Part shown: positions 52,556 to 63,096 of the stretch, piece by piece
How positions within the stretch are numbered: position 1 is the stretch's first letter
How the letters are laid out: every line of letters starts with the position of its first letter
Origin: Paracoccus sp. MC1862
Lineage (GTDB): Bacteria; Pseudomonadota; Alphaproteobacteria; Rhodobacterales; Rhodobacteraceae
Length of the DNA: 64,000 nt
Direction of reading: 5' to 3'
NCBI RefSeq assembly: GCF_016617715.1
Contig: NZ_CP067225.1
Span: forward strand, 2,610,001 to 2,674,000
Made by a program: the position numbers and the translations under genes
Notes under the pieces: generated by a model
What the model was told of the DNA's origin: nothing
The model's database searches: none
What the model saw: the letters and a program-made list of their open reading frames with translations, nothing else

Positions 52556-53593
52556 TCAGGGCACGGGCGTCCACATCACCTCGTCGATCCGGGGCGCGGC
52601 GGTCGCCAGCATCACCAGCCGGTCAAAGCCCAGCGCAATGCCGGAAGCGGGCGGCACATGGGCCAGCGCCGACAGGAAATCTTCGTCCAGCGGATAGGCC
52701 TCGTCATAAACGCGGGCCTTTTCGGCCATCTCGGCGGCAAAGCGGCGGCGCTGCTCGGCGGGGTCGGTCAGTTCTCCGAAGCCGTTCGCCAGTTCCACCC
52801 CGCAGGCGTAAAGTTCGAAGCGTTCGGCCACGCGGGGGTCATCCCCGGCGCGCCGGGCGAGCGCGGCTTCGGGCGCGGGATAGCGATCGAGTATGGTGGC
52901 GCGACCGTGGCCCAGATGCGGCTCGATCAAGGTCACGAGAACGCGGCTGAGGATGTCGGACCAGGTGTCGTCATGGGCGACCCGCAGTCCCGCTGCCTGC
53001 GCCTGCTGCGCCAGCTCGTCACGGTCAGTCGCGCCATCCGCACTGACCGTCGCCAGCAGGTCGAGGCCTGCATGGCGCTGGAAGGCGTCGGCCACCGACA
53101 GCCGCTCGGGCGCGGCGAAGAAGTCGCAGCGGTGGCCGCGGAAGCGCAGTTCCGTCGAACCCGCGGCCTCGGCCGCGATCCGCAGCAGGGCGGCGCAGTC
53201 GTCCATCAGGGTCTCGTAAGGCTCGCCCGCGCGATACCATTCCAGCATGGTGAACTCGGGGCTGTGCAGTGCGCCGCGCTCGCGGTTGCGCCAGACGTGG
53301 GAGAAGGCGGCGATGCGGGTCTCGCCCGCCGCCAGCAGCTTCTTCATGGCGAATTCGGGGCTGGTGTGCAGATACAGCCGCCGCGCGACCCCGTCGTTGC
53401 CGATGGCGTCGGTGGAAAAGCCGTGCAGATGCGCCTCGTTGCCGGGGCTGACCGCCAGCGCAGCGGGGTCGACCTCGGTGAACCCGTTCTCGTCCAGCCA
53501 GTCGCGGACCCTGCGCTGTATGCGGTTGCGGGCCAGCAGCAGGGGGCGGCGGTCGGCATGCCTGCGCGCGTCCCACCAGGGCGTTTCAGTCAT
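52556..53593 (-). CDS. epmA: EpmA, elongation factor P beta-lysylation protein
   Basis: EpmA (GenX/PoxA) is a truncated class II lysyl-tRNA synthetase paralogue that attaches (R)-beta-lysine to EF-P. The 345-residue product has the class II catalytic fold without an anticodon-binding domain: FTEVDPAALAVSPGNEAHLH, YLHTSPEFAMKKLLAAG, FSHVWRNRERGALHSPEFTM and, at the end, GIALGFDRLVMLATAA (motif 3). The ATG at 53593 matches the usual start; the frame extends 22 codons. It is divergent from efp with 77 bases between. EpmB (lysine 2,3-aminomutase) is not in the window. Confidence 0.94.
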   Translation of the reverse strand: MTETPWWDARRHADRRPLLLARNRIQRRVRDWLDENGFTEVDPAALAVSPGNEAHLHGFSTDAIGNDGVARRLYLHTSPEFAMKKLLAAGETRIAAFSHVWRNRERGALHSPEFTMLEWYRAGEPYETLMDDCAALLRIAAEAAGSTELRFRGHRCDFFAAPERLSVADAFQRHAGLDLLATVSADGATDRDELAQQAQAAGLRVAHDDTWSDILSRVLVTLIEPHLGHGRATILDRYPAPEAALARRAGDDPRVAERFELYACGVELANGFGELTDPAEQRRRFAAEMAEKARVYDEAYPLDEDFLSALAHVPPASGIALGFDRLVMLATAAPRIDEVMWTPVP

Positions 53594-53670
53594 CTCTGGC
53601 GATTTCCACAAGTCTGCGCTAAGGAGCGCGCCGATAATCCACGCATTCCCCCATCGCAAGAAAGACGCCC

Positions 53671-54237
53671 GTGAAAGTCATCGCATCCACCCTGCGCAAA
53701 GGCAACGTGGTCGAGATCGACGACAAGCTCTATGTCGTCCTTACCGCCCAGAACTTCCATCCCGGCAAGGGCACGCCTGTTACCCAGGTGGACATGCGCC
53801 GCATCTCGGACGGCACCAAGGTCTCGGAACGCTGGCGGACGACCGAGCAGGTCGAGCGCGCCCATGTGGACGAACGCGGCTACGATTTCCTGTATGAGGA
53901 CGGCGAGGGCTTCCACTTCATGGAACCCGAGAATTACGAGCAGGTCGTGGCCGCCGCCGACATGATCGGCGACCAGAAGGCCTATCTGCAGGAAGGCATG
54001 CGGGTGTTTCTGCAGGTCTACAACGGCCTGCCCATCGCCATGACCCTGCCGCAGCGGATCACGGTCGAGATCACCGAAACCGAGCCGGTGGTGAAGGGCC
54101 AGACGGCCTCCTCCTCCTACAAGCCCGCCACGGTGGACAACGGCCTGCGGGTGATGGTGCCGCCCCATATCGGCGTGGGCACCCGCATCGTCATCAACAC
54201 CGAGGACAATTCCTACGTGGAACGCGCCAAGGACTGA
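53671..54237 (+). CDS. efp: Elongation factor P
   Basis: EF-P rescues ribosomes stalled at proline stretches. The 188-residue protein has three beta-barrel domains, with the modification site Lys33 in the loop [28 protein letters not shown], and the C-terminal signature [20 protein letters not shown]. It starts at GTG, with AAGAAAG seven bases upstream. The Lys in the loop and the adjacent epmA fit the lysylation type rather than the rhamnosylated Arg type. Confidence 0.96.
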   Translation: MKVIASTLRKGNVVEIDDKLYVVLTAQNFHPGKGTPVTQVDMRRISDGTKVSERWRTTEQVERAHVDERGYDFLYEDGEGFHFMEPENYEQVVAAADMIGDQKAYLQEGMRVFLQVYNGLPIAMTLPQRITVEITETEPVVKGQTASSSYKPATVDNGLRVMVPPHIGVGTRIVINTEDNSYVERAKD

Positions 54238-54298
54238 TGCCGTTCGGGGGCGCCGGTCCACGCCGGCGTCTGCCTTCATTCACCAGGAATGTCTGCCA

Positions 54299-54742
54299 AT
54301 GTTCAACGCCGCGCGACAGATGCGGGTCGAGGACCGTCCGCCGCTGCAATTCGCAGCCGTCGTGCTGGCCGCCCCAACCGGATGGGACGGCTGGGGGCGG
54401 ATGCGCGTCACCGCGCTGAACTATGCCGCCATCCCGGCCGACCTGCGCCAGATCTGCCGCAAGCTGCGGCTGGGCGGGCGCATCGTGTCGATGCTGGAGG
54501 TCGCCCGTTACGACCCGGTGACGCAGACCGAGACCTGGCCGCCCGCACCGCGCGGCGGAAAGCACAACTGTTCCGACATCAGCGAATACCGCGTGGCGCA
54601 GGCCCGCGGCACGGAACCGGGGGCCGCGTCCTTCGACGTGCTGATCCGGCCCGGCAAGGGCCTGGGCAAGCTGGGCTACAAGGTCAGGTATCGCTGGTCC
54701 GACAAGCCCACCGAGATCCAGACCGGCATCGCCCAGCCCTGA
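54299..54742 (+). CDS. Hypothetical protein
   Basis: The 147-residue product has no motif I recognise, no clear signal peptide and no membrane helix. Stretches include VLAAPTGWDGWGRMRVTALN, ICRKLRLGGRIVSMLEVARY, and the basic C-terminus GKGLGKLGYKVRYRWSDKPT. AGGA lies upstream of the ATG. It is placed between efp and the convergent selD, with only nine bases to the selD stop. Composition is native-like. Confidence 0.6.
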   Translation: MFNAARQMRVEDRPPLQFAAVVLAAPTGWDGWGRMRVTALNYAAIPADLRQICRKLRLGGRIVSMLEVARYDPVTQTETWPPAPRGGKHNCSDISEYRVAQARGTEPGAASFDVLIRPGKGLGKLGYKVRYRWSDKPTEIQTGIAQP

Positions 54743-54751
54743 GCAACCCGC

Positions 54752-55795
54752 TCAGACGACGGTGATGCCGCTGCCTTCTTCCACCCGCCCGACAACCGAA
54801 GCAAGCGGATAGCCCGCATCACGCAAGCGCTGCACCCAGCCGTCCGCTGCCTCGGGTGCCACCGCAACCAGCAGCCCGCCCGAGGTCTGCGGGTCGGTCA
54901 GCAGGGCGCGGCGCCAGTCGGGCGTGTTTTCGGGCAACGTCACTTCGGACCCGTAGGCGGCCCAGTTGCGGGTAGAGGCCCCTGTGACGTGACCGGACTG
55001 TGCCAGTTCCTCGGCGCGGGACAGCAACGGCAGCGCGGCGCGGTCGATCACCACCTTGGCGCCCGAGCCCCGCGCCATCTCAAGCCCGTGGCCGAGGATG
55101 CCGAAGCCGGTCACGTCGGTCAGGGCGTGGATCGCCTCGTCCTCGGCCAGTTCCACCCCGATCCGGTTCAGAAGCGTGGTCGAGGCGATCATCTCGTCGA
55201 TCCCCGCCTGATCCAGCGCGCCCTTCTTGATCGCGGCGGAATAGATGCCGACGCCCAGCCCCTTGGTCAGGATCAGGCTGTCGCCCGGCCGCGCGCTGGC
55301 GTTGCGGCGCAGCTTCGCGGGGTCCACCAGCCCGATCACGGCCAGCCCGTAGATCGGCTCGGGCGAGTCGATGGAATGGCCGCCCGCGACCGGGATGCCG
55401 GCCTCGGCGCAGATGGACCGGCCGCCGTCGAGGATCTCGCGGATCGTCTCCACCGGCAGCTTGTCGATGGGCATCCCAAGGATCGCCAGCGCCATGATCG
55501 GGCGGCCCCCCATGGCGTAGATGTCGGAAATCGCATTGGCAGCCGCGATCCGGCCGAAGGCGCGGGGGTCGTCCACCATCGGCATGAAGAAGTCGGTCGT
55601 GGCGATCACCGCGGTCCTGTCGTCGATCTGCCAGACGGCGGCGTCATCCGCCGTTTCCGTCCCGACCAGAAGCTGTGGGAAAACCTGTGCCACCGGCTGG
55701 TCGGCCAGCAGTTCGCGCAACACGGCCGGCGCGAGCTTGCAGCCGCAGCCGCCGCCATGGGACAACTGGGAAAGGCGGATCGAGGGAACGTTCAT
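54752..55795 (-). CDS. selD: Selenide, water dikinase (selenophosphate synthetase)
   Basis: SelD makes selenophosphate from selenide and ATP for selenocysteine synthesis. The 347-residue protein begins [20 protein letters not shown], with the catalytic Cys17 (not Sec) and Lys20. It continues with [40 protein letters not shown] and [16 protein letters not shown], as in the PurM-like family. AAGGAG sits seven bases before the ATG. It is divergent from fdnG and shares the control region 55796-56006. Confidence 0.96.
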   Translation of the reverse strand: MNVPSIRLSQLSHGGGCGCKLAPAVLRELLADQPVAQVFPQLLVGTETADDAAVWQIDDRTAVIATTDFFMPMVDDPRAFGRIAAANAISDIYAMGGRPIMALAILGMPIDKLPVETIREILDGGRSICAEAGIPVAGGHSIDSPEPIYGLAVIGLVDPAKLRRNASARPGDSLILTKGLGVGIYSAAIKKGALDQAGIDEMIASTTLLNRIGVELAEDEAIHALTDVTGFGILGHGLEMARGSGAKVVIDRAALPLLSRAEELAQSGHVTGASTRNWAAYGSEVTLPENTPDWRRALLTDPQTSGGLLVAVAPEAADGWVQRLRDAGYPLASVVGRVEEGSGITVV

Positions 55796-55936
55796 TTCAA
55801 GGCTCCTTGCAACCTGTCGGGAATCCTCCTAGCAGATTGCCCGGCCGAGTTCACGCCTCGGCCCCAAGTGCGACCAAGACCGGGCCACGGCGATCCAACA
55901 TCGCTGTGATCACATGGCGCCACGCGCCCATGCCGG

Positions 55937-55966
55937 TTGACTCAGCGCACAAAAGCATACCAATAT
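55937..55966 (+). promoter_or_regulatory. Likely sigma-70 promoter of the formate dehydrogenase operon
   Basis: TTGACT (55937-55942) is 18 bases from CAATAT (55961-55966), about 40 bases upstream of the fdnG ATG. The gap selD-fdnG is 211 bases and notably richer in A and T near this point. AGGAGG precedes the ATG by seven bases. Confidence 0.5.
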
Positions 55967-56006
55967 GGATAGACCTATCTGATCGACAGGCAATAGGAGG
56001 GATCGA

Positions 56007-59000
56007 ATGAACATCGACCTCTCACGTCGCGGCTTCCTGAAGCTGGCGGGTGCGGGAGTCGCGGCAACATCGCTAGGGGCCATGGGCTTCGGCGGGGCAG
56101 AGGCGGCGGAACTCGCGCATGTGCGCGACTTCAAGCTGGCCCAGACCACCGAAACCCGCAACACCTGCCCCTATTGCTCGGTTGCCTGCGGCATCATCAT
56201 CTACGCCCGCCCCGACGAGTCCGGCAAGCGCCGGGTCGTCCATATCGAGGGCGACGCTGACCACCCGGTCAACCGCGGAACGCTGTGCCCGAAAGGTGCG
56301 GCGCTGCAGGGCTTCGTCAACGCGGAAACCCGCCTGACCGAGCCGATGGTCCGCCGTCCCGGTTCCGACCGGTTCGAGCCGATCTCGTGGGACGAGGCGC
56401 TGGACCGCATCGCCCGCGCGATGAAGGACGACCGCGACGCGAACTTCCTGGCCACCAACGAGCTTGGCGTGCCGGTGAACCGCTGGACGACCACGGGCTT
56501 CCTGGCGGCGTCGGCCACCACCAACGAAACGGCCTGGCTGACCTACAAGGTCGTCCGGTCCATGGGAATTGTAGGTTTCGACAACCAGGCGCGCGTCTGA
56601 CACGGCCCCACGGTGTCCAGTTTGGGCCCGACCTTTGGCCGTGGAGCGATGACGAACTCTTGGACCGACATCAAGAATACCGACCTCGTGATCGTCATGG
56701 GCGGCAACGCCGCCGAAGCGCATCCCTGCGGCTTCAAGTGGGTGACCGAGGCCAAGCATCATCGCGGCGCCAAGCTGATCGTCGTGGACCCCCGGTTCAC
56801 GCGCACGGCATCCGTGTCAGATTACTATGCCCCGATCCGTCCCGGCAGCGACATCGCGTTCCTCATGGGCCTCATCCGCTGGATGATCGAGAACGACAAG
56901 GTTCAGTGGGAATACGTCAAGGCCTTCACCAACGCCTCGTTCCTCGTGAAGGAAGAGTTCGGCTGGTCGGACGGGCTGTTCACCGGCTATGACGAGGAAA
57001 AGCGCGACTACGACAAGTCGAGCTGGGACTATCAGATCGGCCCGGACGGCTATGTGCTGACCGACCCGACCTTCCAGCATCCGCGCTGCGTCTGGAACCT
57101 GCTGAAAGCCCATGTGGACGTCTACACGCCCGAGATGGTCGAGCGGATCACCGGCACGCCCAAGGACCGCTTCCTGAAGATCGCCGAGATGATCGGGGAA
57201 TGTTCTTCGCCCACGAAGACCATGACCTCGATGTATGCGCTTGGCTGGACCCAGCATTCCAAGGGCGCCCAGAACATCCGCGGCATGGCGATGCTGCAGC
57301 TGATCCTGGGCAACATCGGGGTGCCGGGCGGCGGCATGAACGCGCTGCGCGGGCATTCCAACATCCAGGGCCTGACCGACCTGGGGCTGATGTCGAACCT
57401 GATCCCGGGATACCTGAACATCCCGACGGAAAAGGAACCCGACTGGGATACCTACATGAAGTCGCGGGCCTTCAAGCCGCTGCTTCCGGGTCAGACCAGC
57501 TACTGGCAGAACTATCCCAAGTTCATGGTTTCCTGGATGAAGACCATGTGGGGGGATGCGGCGCAGGCGGACAACGACTGGGCCTATCACTACCTGCCCA
57601 AGCTGGACGTGCCGGCCTATGACATGCTGCGGATGTTCGAGTTGATGGATCAGGGGAGGGTCAACCTCTACTTCTGCCAGGGGTTCAACCCCCTGCTGGC
57701 GCTCTCCAACCGCAACAAGAACACCTCGGCGCTGTCCAAGCTGAAGCTGCTGGTCGTCATGGACCCGCTGGAAACGGAAACGGCGCGGTTCTGGGAAAAC
57801 CACGGGGCCTACAACGACGTGGACCCGTCCCAGATCCAGACCGAGGTGATCCAGCTTCCGACCTCGTGCTTTGCCGAGGACGAGGGCGCGCTGGTCAACT
57901 CGGGCCGCTGGCTGCAGTGGCACTGGAAGGCTGCCGACAGCCCCGGCGTGGCGATGAACGACGTCTGGATCATGTCGCAGATCTTCCTGCGGGTGCGCGA
58001 ACTTTACCGCACCGAGGGCGGGGCCTTCCCGGACCCGATCCTCAACATGACCTGGCCCTATGCCGACGAGCACGAGCCCAACCCGCACGAACTCGCGCGC
58101 GAGATGAACGGCAGCGCGCTGGCGGATGTGTTCGACCCGGCGGACCCGACGCGGCTGCTGACCGCGGCGGGCCAGCAGGTCAAGTCCTTCGCGGAACTGC
58201 GCGATGACGGCACCACAGCCTCGGGCTGCTGGATCTATTCCGGCAGCTACAACGAGGATGGCAACAACATGGCGCGGCGGGACAATTCCGACCCCAGCGG
58301 CATGGGTGTCCATCTCAATTGGGCTTGGGCCTGGCCGCTGAACCGGCGGACGCTGTACAACCGGGCCTCGGCCGACCTCGAAGGGAAGCCATGGGACCCC
58401 TCGCGTCCGATCATCGCCTGGAACGGCGAGCGGTGGGAGGGGAACGATGTTCCCGACATCTCGCCGACCGCCAAGCCGGGCGAGGTCATGCCCTTCATCA
58501 TGAACCAGGAAGGCGTCTCGCGCCTGTTCAGCCGGGGCATGATGCGCGACGGGCCGTTCCCGACCCACATGGAGCCCTTCGAAAGCCCCGTGCAGAACGT
58601 CTTCAACGACCGAATGCGCGGCAACCCCGTGGCGCGGGTGTTTGAATCCGACCTGGCCAGCATGGGCACCTCGGACGAGTTCCCCTTCGTGGCGACCAGC
58701 TACCGCCTGACCGAGCACTTCCACTACTGGACCAAGCACAACAAGGTGAACGCCGCCTTGCAGCCCGAGTTCTTCGTCGAGATCAGCGAACAGCTGGCCG
58801 CCGAGAAGGGCATCGAGCGCGGCGGCCGGGTGCGGGTCTGGTCCAAGCGGGGCGAGGTCTGGGCCAAGGCACTGGTCACCAAGCGGATCAAGCCGATGAT
58901 CTGCGACGGCAAGACCGTCCATGTCGTCGGCATCCCGCTGCACTGGGGCTTCGTGGGTGCCGCGAAGAAGGGTTGGGGGCCGAACAGCCTGACGCCCTTT

Positions 59001-59084
59001 GTCGGTGACGCCAACATCGAGACGCCCGAGTTCAAGGCGTTCCTCGTCAACATCGAACCTGCCGTCGGGGAGGCCATGTCGTGA
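56007..59084 (+). CDS. fdnG: Formate dehydrogenase-N alpha subunit, selenoprotein with in-frame UGA (Sec198)
   Basis: The full product is 1025 residues if TGA at 56598-56600 is read as selenocysteine. The frame before it ends in GFDNQARV and continues with [20 protein letters not shown], the exact context of Sec in FdnG/FdoG. The N-terminus has a Tat signal ([10 protein letters not shown]). Cys54, Cys57, Cys61 and Cys94 hold a [4Fe-4S] cluster, and molybdopterin/tungstopterin-binding domains follow ([36 protein letters not shown]). It oxidises formate to carbon dioxide at the periplasmic face. Gene callers would split it into 56007-56600 and a downstream fragment. Confidence 0.96.
56601..56643 (+). 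promoter_or_regulatory. Putative bacterial SECIS element in fdnG
   Basis: Directly after the UGA, CACGGCC (56601-56607) pairs with GGCCGTG (56637-56643). Inside, GGT (56612-56614) pairs with ACC (56631-56633), and an apical TCC-AGTTT-GGG hairpin resembles the SelB-binding loop. Location next to the codon is as expected for bacterial SECIS. Confidence 0.7.
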
Positions 59085-60091
59085 CCACATCACCCAACAT
59101 GGACAGCCCACGCACGGCGGTGGCGAACCCGCCGACCCAGCCCATGCCCGCCAACCTCGGCCAGGGGGATGTGATCCGTTCCTCGGCCGGGGGTCCCGTC
59201 GCGGAAAGCCCGCGGCAGTTGACAGAGGTCGCAAAGCTGATCGACGTCAGCAAGTGCATCGGTTGCAAGGCGTGCCAGTCCGCCTGCGTGGAATGGAACG
59301 ACACCAACCCGGAGATCGGGTCGAACGTGGGGATCTACGAGAACCCGCTCGACCTGACGCCCGAGATGTACACGCTGATGCGATTCGCCGAATACGACAA
59401 CCCGGAAACCGGGGACTTCGAATGGCTGATCCGCAAGGACGGCTGCATGCATTGCACGGAACCGGGCTGCCTCACGGCCTGCCCGGCCCCCGGCGCGATC
59501 GTGCAGTATTCCAACGGCATCGTGGATTTCATCAGCGAGAACTGCATCGGCTGCGGCTACTGCATCTCGGGCTGTCCCTTCGACATCCCGCGGCTCAGCC
59601 CGACGAAGCATGTCGTCAAGAAATGCACGCTCTGCTCGGATCGAGTGGCCGTCGGCCAAGGCCCGGCCTGCGCCAAGGCCTGTCCGACCCAGGCAATCAC
59701 CTTCGGCACCAAGGAGGACATGAAGTCGCTTGCCGCCGAACGGATCGAGGACCTGAAATCGCGCGGCTACGACAACGCCGGTCTCTATGACCCGGCGGGC
59801 GTGGGCGGAACGCATGTGATGTATGTGCTGCATCACGCCGACAAGCCGACGATCTACAACGACCTGCCGGAAGACCCGAAGATCTCGGACGTGGTGCAGA
59901 ACTGGAAGGGCCCGGCCAAGCCTGTCGGCATCGCCGCCGTCGGTCTTGCGGCGGTGGGCGCGGCCGCGATGGCGCTGTTCCACCGGGGCAACAAGGTCAG
60001 CCATGAGGACGAGGTCGAGGCGCGCGAACTGGTTCAGGAAGAGCTGGCCGCCGCCCCGGTGGCACGGCCAGACGATCGGGGGAACGCCTGA
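59081..60091 (+). CDS. fdxH: Formate dehydrogenase beta (iron-sulfur) subunit
   Basis: The 336-residue protein carries four ferredoxin-type clusters: [56 protein letters not shown], and [20 protein letters not shown] with CPTQAI. A single membrane helix near residue 285-300 ([19 protein letters not shown]) anchors it. It conducts electrons from the alpha to the gamma subunit. It starts at a GTG overlapping the fdnG stop (GTGA). The N-terminal 45 residues are an extension. Confidence 0.95.
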   Translation: MTTSPNMDSPRTAVANPPTQPMPANLGQGDVIRSSAGGPVAESPRQLTEVAKLIDVSKCIGCKACQSACVEWNDTNPEIGSNVGIYENPLDLTPEMYTLMRFAEYDNPETGDFEWLIRKDGCMHCTEPGCLTACPAPGAIVQYSNGIVDFISENCIGCGYCISGCPFDIPRLSPTKHVVKKCTLCSDRVAVGQGPACAKACPTQAITFGTKEDMKSLAAERIEDLKSRGYDNAGLYDPAGVGGTHVMYVLHHADKPTIYNDLPEDPKISDVVQNWKGPAKPVGIAAVGLAAVGAAAMALFHRGNKVSHEDEVEARELVQEELAAAPVARPDDRGNA

Positions 60092-60777
60092 TGGTCGAAC
60101 CGAAGTTCTCGGAACCCACGGACGCCATTGTCCAGATGGAGCCGGTGGAGGTGAGGCGCTACGTCACCTTCACCCGCATCAACCACTGGTTCACCGCGCT
60201 CTGCTTCATCGTGCTGATGCTGTCGGGCTTCGCCTTCTTCCACCCGTCGCTGTTCGGGCTGACGGCCCTGTTCGGCGGCGGGCAGAACACCCGCTGGCTG
60301 CATCCCTTCGTCGGCATCGCCCTGTCGATCAGCTTCCTGGGGATGTTCGTCCAGCTCGTGCATCTGAACATCATCCGGCGCGAGGACCTGGTCTGGACCC
60401 GCAACATCAAGGATGTGATCACAGGACATGACGAGCGGCTGCCCGAACTTGGCAAGTACAACTTCGGGCAGAAAAGCGTGTTCTGGGGAATGTTCTGGCT
60501 GATCCTGGTGCTGCTGATCACCGGCATCATGATGTGGTACCAGTATTTTCCCGACATCGTGTCGGTGGAAACGCGGCGGCTGGCAATCTTTGTCCACTCG
60601 GTTTCGGCCGTGCTGATCGTGCTGGTGTTCATCCTGCACATCTTCGCGGCGCTGTGGACGCGCGGCACGCTGCGGGCGATGACACGGGGCACCGTGACCG
60701 GCGGCTGGTCGTGGCGGCACCACCGGAAATGGCTGCGGGAACTGGCTAGACGTCAGGGCGCGAAACCGGCAGAGTAA
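60091..60777 (+). CDS. fdoI: Formate dehydrogenase gamma subunit (cytochrome b556)
   Basis: This 228-residue membrane protein has four helices and haem-ligand histidines (TRINHWFTALCFIVLMLSGF, WLHPFVGIALSISFLGMFV, IFVHSVSAVLIVLVFILHIF). It passes electrons from the beta subunit to quinone. The ATG overlaps the last base of the beta stop. A basic C-terminus (SWRHHRKWLRELARRQGAK) faces the cytoplasm. Confidence 0.94.
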   Translation: MVEPKFSEPTDAIVQMEPVEVRRYVTFTRINHWFTALCFIVLMLSGFAFFHPSLFGLTALFGGGQNTRWLHPFVGIALSISFLGMFVQLVHLNIIRREDLVWTRNIKDVITGHDERLPELGKYNFGQKSVFWGMFWLILVLLITGIMMWYQYFPDIVSVETRRLAIFVHSVSAVLIVLVFILHIFAALWTRGTLRAMTRGTVTGGWSWRHHRKWLRELARRQGAKPAE

Positions 60778-60811
60778 GCCTTCGGTGGCCGGTCCGGCCC
60801 AAGGAGGCGTC

Positions 60812-61729
60812 ATGTCCGACAGTATCGAAGCTCAACCCGAGATGATCGGCGGCGTCCCCACGCCGCCGCTCGCCATTCTGCCAAAGCCCGCGCGGCTGTT
60901 CATCCAGCGCGCCGAACGTTTCGAACGGCTGGCCGTTGGCTCGAACCTTTCCCCTTATCTTCTGTTCCTCGCGGCGCTGTGCCGCGTGCAGGCGCAGCTG
61001 GTCGGTGACCTGCCCCAGCCGCAGGCGCTGCCCGAGGACCGGATCGCCATGGCCCGCGCCGCGCGGATGCCGCCGCTCGACCGTCACGCGCTGATCGACG
61101 ACCCCTTGCTGGCGCAGACGCTGGACACGCTGGTCAGGGCGGCGCGCGAGATCGAGATGCCGGCGCAGGCGAAGCTGGCGCTGGATGCGCTTGGAGCGGC
61201 CACGGCTGAGGACCGGCGCTGGCTGGTATCCAACATCATGGACGACGTGGTGCCGGAAGACAGCGCCGCGCCGCACCTGTTCGTGGCCGCCGCCGTGCAG
61301 GTTCACATGGCGCGGCTGGCTGGTCGGCTGGACGCGGACCAACTGGTCGCCATCCGCACCGGCGTCTGCCCGGCCTGCGGCGGCAAGCCCGCAAGCTCGA
61401 TCATCACCGGCGTGATGGGGGCCGAGGGCACCCGCTATGCCGCCTGCGCCTGCTGCCAGACCCTGTGGAACGAGGTGCGGGTCAAGTGCCTCAACTGCGG
61501 TTCCACCAAGGGCATCGCCTTCCAGGCGGTGGACGACGGCACGGGCGAGGCGCAGGTCAAGGCCGAGACCTGCGACGAATGCGAATCCTGGGTCAAGCAG
61601 ATGGCCCAGAACAAGAACCCCGCGCTGGAACCCATCGCCGACGACGTGGCGAGCCTGGGGCTTGACGCGCTGATGCGGGACGGCAAGTGGCGCCGGGCCG
61701 GGTTCAACCCCTTCCTCATCGGCTACTGA
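60812..61729 (+). CDS. fdhE: FdhE, formate dehydrogenase formation protein
   Basis: FdhE is a cytoplasmic rubredoxin-like accessory protein needed for formate dehydrogenase maturation. The 305-residue product has the four Cys pairs [20 protein letters not shown] and CDECES in the C-terminal half, which bind iron or zinc. AAGGAGG precedes the ATG at 60812, 34 bases after the gamma subunit. Its stop overlaps the selA ATG by one base. Confidence 0.94.
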   Translation: MSDSIEAQPEMIGGVPTPPLAILPKPARLFIQRAERFERLAVGSNLSPYLLFLAALCRVQAQLVGDLPQPQALPEDRIAMARAARMPPLDRHALIDDPLLAQTLDTLVRAAREIEMPAQAKLALDALGAATAEDRRWLVSNIMDDVVPEDSAAPHLFVAAAVQVHMARLAGRLDADQLVAIRTGVCPACGGKPASSIITGVMGAEGTRYAACACCQTLWNEVRVKCLNCGSTKGIAFQAVDDGTGEAQVKAETCDECESWVKQMAQNKNPALEPIADDVASLGLDALMRDGKWRRAGFNPFLIGY

Positions 61730-63096
61730 TGCAGGGGCTGCGGTCCCTGCCCTCGGTCGATCGCCTGCTGTTCTCGCCCGAGGGACAGGCGCTGGTCGCG
61801 CGCCACGGTCGTGCGCTTGCAACCGATGCGCTGCGGGCCGCGCTGGAAACGGCGCGGGATGCCGTCCGCACCGGCGGCGCGACACCTGACGGCGCCGCGA
61901 TTGCGTCCTGCGCAGGCGAGGCCCTGGAGGCAGCCGCGCAAAGCGCCCTTCGCCCCGTGCTGAACCTGACCGGCACGGTGCTGCACACGAATCTCGGCCG
62001 GGCCGTGCTGGCCGAGGCCGCCATCGAGGCCGCAAGCGCCGCCATGCGGTCCCCTGCTGCGCTGGAATTCGACCTTGCGACCGGTCGGCGCGGAGAGCGT
62101 GACGCGCTGGTCGCCCCGCTGATCTGCGAGTTGACCGGGGCCGAGGCTGCCACGGTGGTCAACAACAATGCCGCCGGCGTGCTGCTGGTCCTGAACGCGC
62201 TGGCGGAAGGGCGCGAGGCCATCGTCTCGCGCGGCGAATTGGTCGAGATCGGTGGTGCCTTCCGCATCCCCGACATCATGGCCCGTGCGGGTGTCCGTCT
62301 GGTCGAAATCGGCACCACCAACCGCACCCATCCCCGCGACTACGCGGGCGCAGTGACGCCCGATACGGCGCTGATGATGAAGGTCCACCCCTCGAACTAC
62401 CGCATCGAGGGCTTCACGGCCGTCGTCCCCCCGTCCGAGGTCGCGGGGATGGCGCAGGCGGCAGGCGTGCCGATGCTGAACGACCTCGGGTCCGGCACGC
62501 TGTTGGACATGACGCGCTGGGGGCTGCCCGCCGAGCCCACCGTGCGGCAGGCGGTGGCCGAGGGGGCGGACATCGTGACCTTTTCCGGCGACAAGTTGCT
62601 GGGTGGCCCGCAGGCGGGCTTCATCGTCGGCCGCGCCGACCTGATCGCCCGGATCAACCGCAACCCGCTGAAACGCGCACTGCGGCTGGACAAGATCCGC
62701 CTTGCCGCCATCGAAGCCACGCTGCGGCTTTACCGAGACCCCGACCGGCTGGCCGAGCGGCTGCCGACCCTGCGGATGCTGACCCGCCCGCGCGACGAGA
62801 TCGCGTCGCAGGCGGAAAGGCTTTTGGCGCCGATTGCGGCGATGCTGCCCGACTGGCGGGTCGAGGTGGTGGACTGTTCCAGCCAGATCGGTTCGGGCGC
62901 GCTGCCGGTGGAAACCCTGCCCTCGGCGGCGCTGGCCTTCACGGGCGAGGGCGGTGATGCGCCGGAACGGCTGGCCGCGCGGCTGCGCGCCTTGCCGCTG
63001 CCGGTGATCGGCCGCATCCAGGGGGGCGCGCTGCTGCTGGACCTGCGCTGCCTGCCAGATGACGGAGCGCTGCTGGGGGCGCTGGCGGCGCGATGA
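61729..63096 (+). CDS. selA: L-seryl-tRNA(Sec) selenium transferase
   Basis: SelA converts seryl-tRNA(Sec) to selenocysteyl-tRNA with selenophosphate and PLP. The 455-residue protein has [35 protein letters not shown], and PLP-binding Lys289 in [20 protein letters not shown]. The ATG at 61729 is used because homologues begin shortly before LPSVDRLL and it is coupled to fdhE. It is followed by selB with a 4-base overlap. Confidence 0.95.
   Translation: MQGLRSLPSVDRLLFSPEGQALVARHGRALATDALRAALETARDAVRTGGATPDGAAIASCAGEALEAAAQSALRPVLNLTGTVLHTNLGRAVLAEAAIEAASAAMRSPAALEFDLATGRRGERDALVAPLICELTGAEAATVVNNNAAGVLLVLNALAEGREAIVSRGELVEIGGAFRIPDIMARAGVRLVEIGTTNRTHPRDYAGAVTPDTALMMKVHPSNYRIEGFTAVVPPSEVAGMAQAAGVPMLNDLGSGTLLDMTRWGLPAEPTVRQAVAEGADIVTFSGDKLLGGPQAGFIVGRADLIARINRNPLKRALRLDKIRLAAIEATLRLYRDPDRLAERLPTLRMLTRPRDEIASQAERLLAPIAAMLPDWRVEVVDCSSQIGSGALPVETLPSAALAFTGEGGDAPERLAARLRALPLPVIGRIQGGALLLDLRCLPDDGALLGALAAR

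Noticed and set aside
56598..56600. Nonsense mutation in fdnG
   Set aside because: selD, selA and selB adjoin, a hairpin follows the codon, and homologues carry Sec here.
56613..59084. Separate 823-residue formate dehydrogenase gene starting after the UGA
   Set aside because: The upstream frame gives the Tat signal and iron-sulfur motif of the same protein, and the UGA context is that of selenocysteine. One gene explains both parts.
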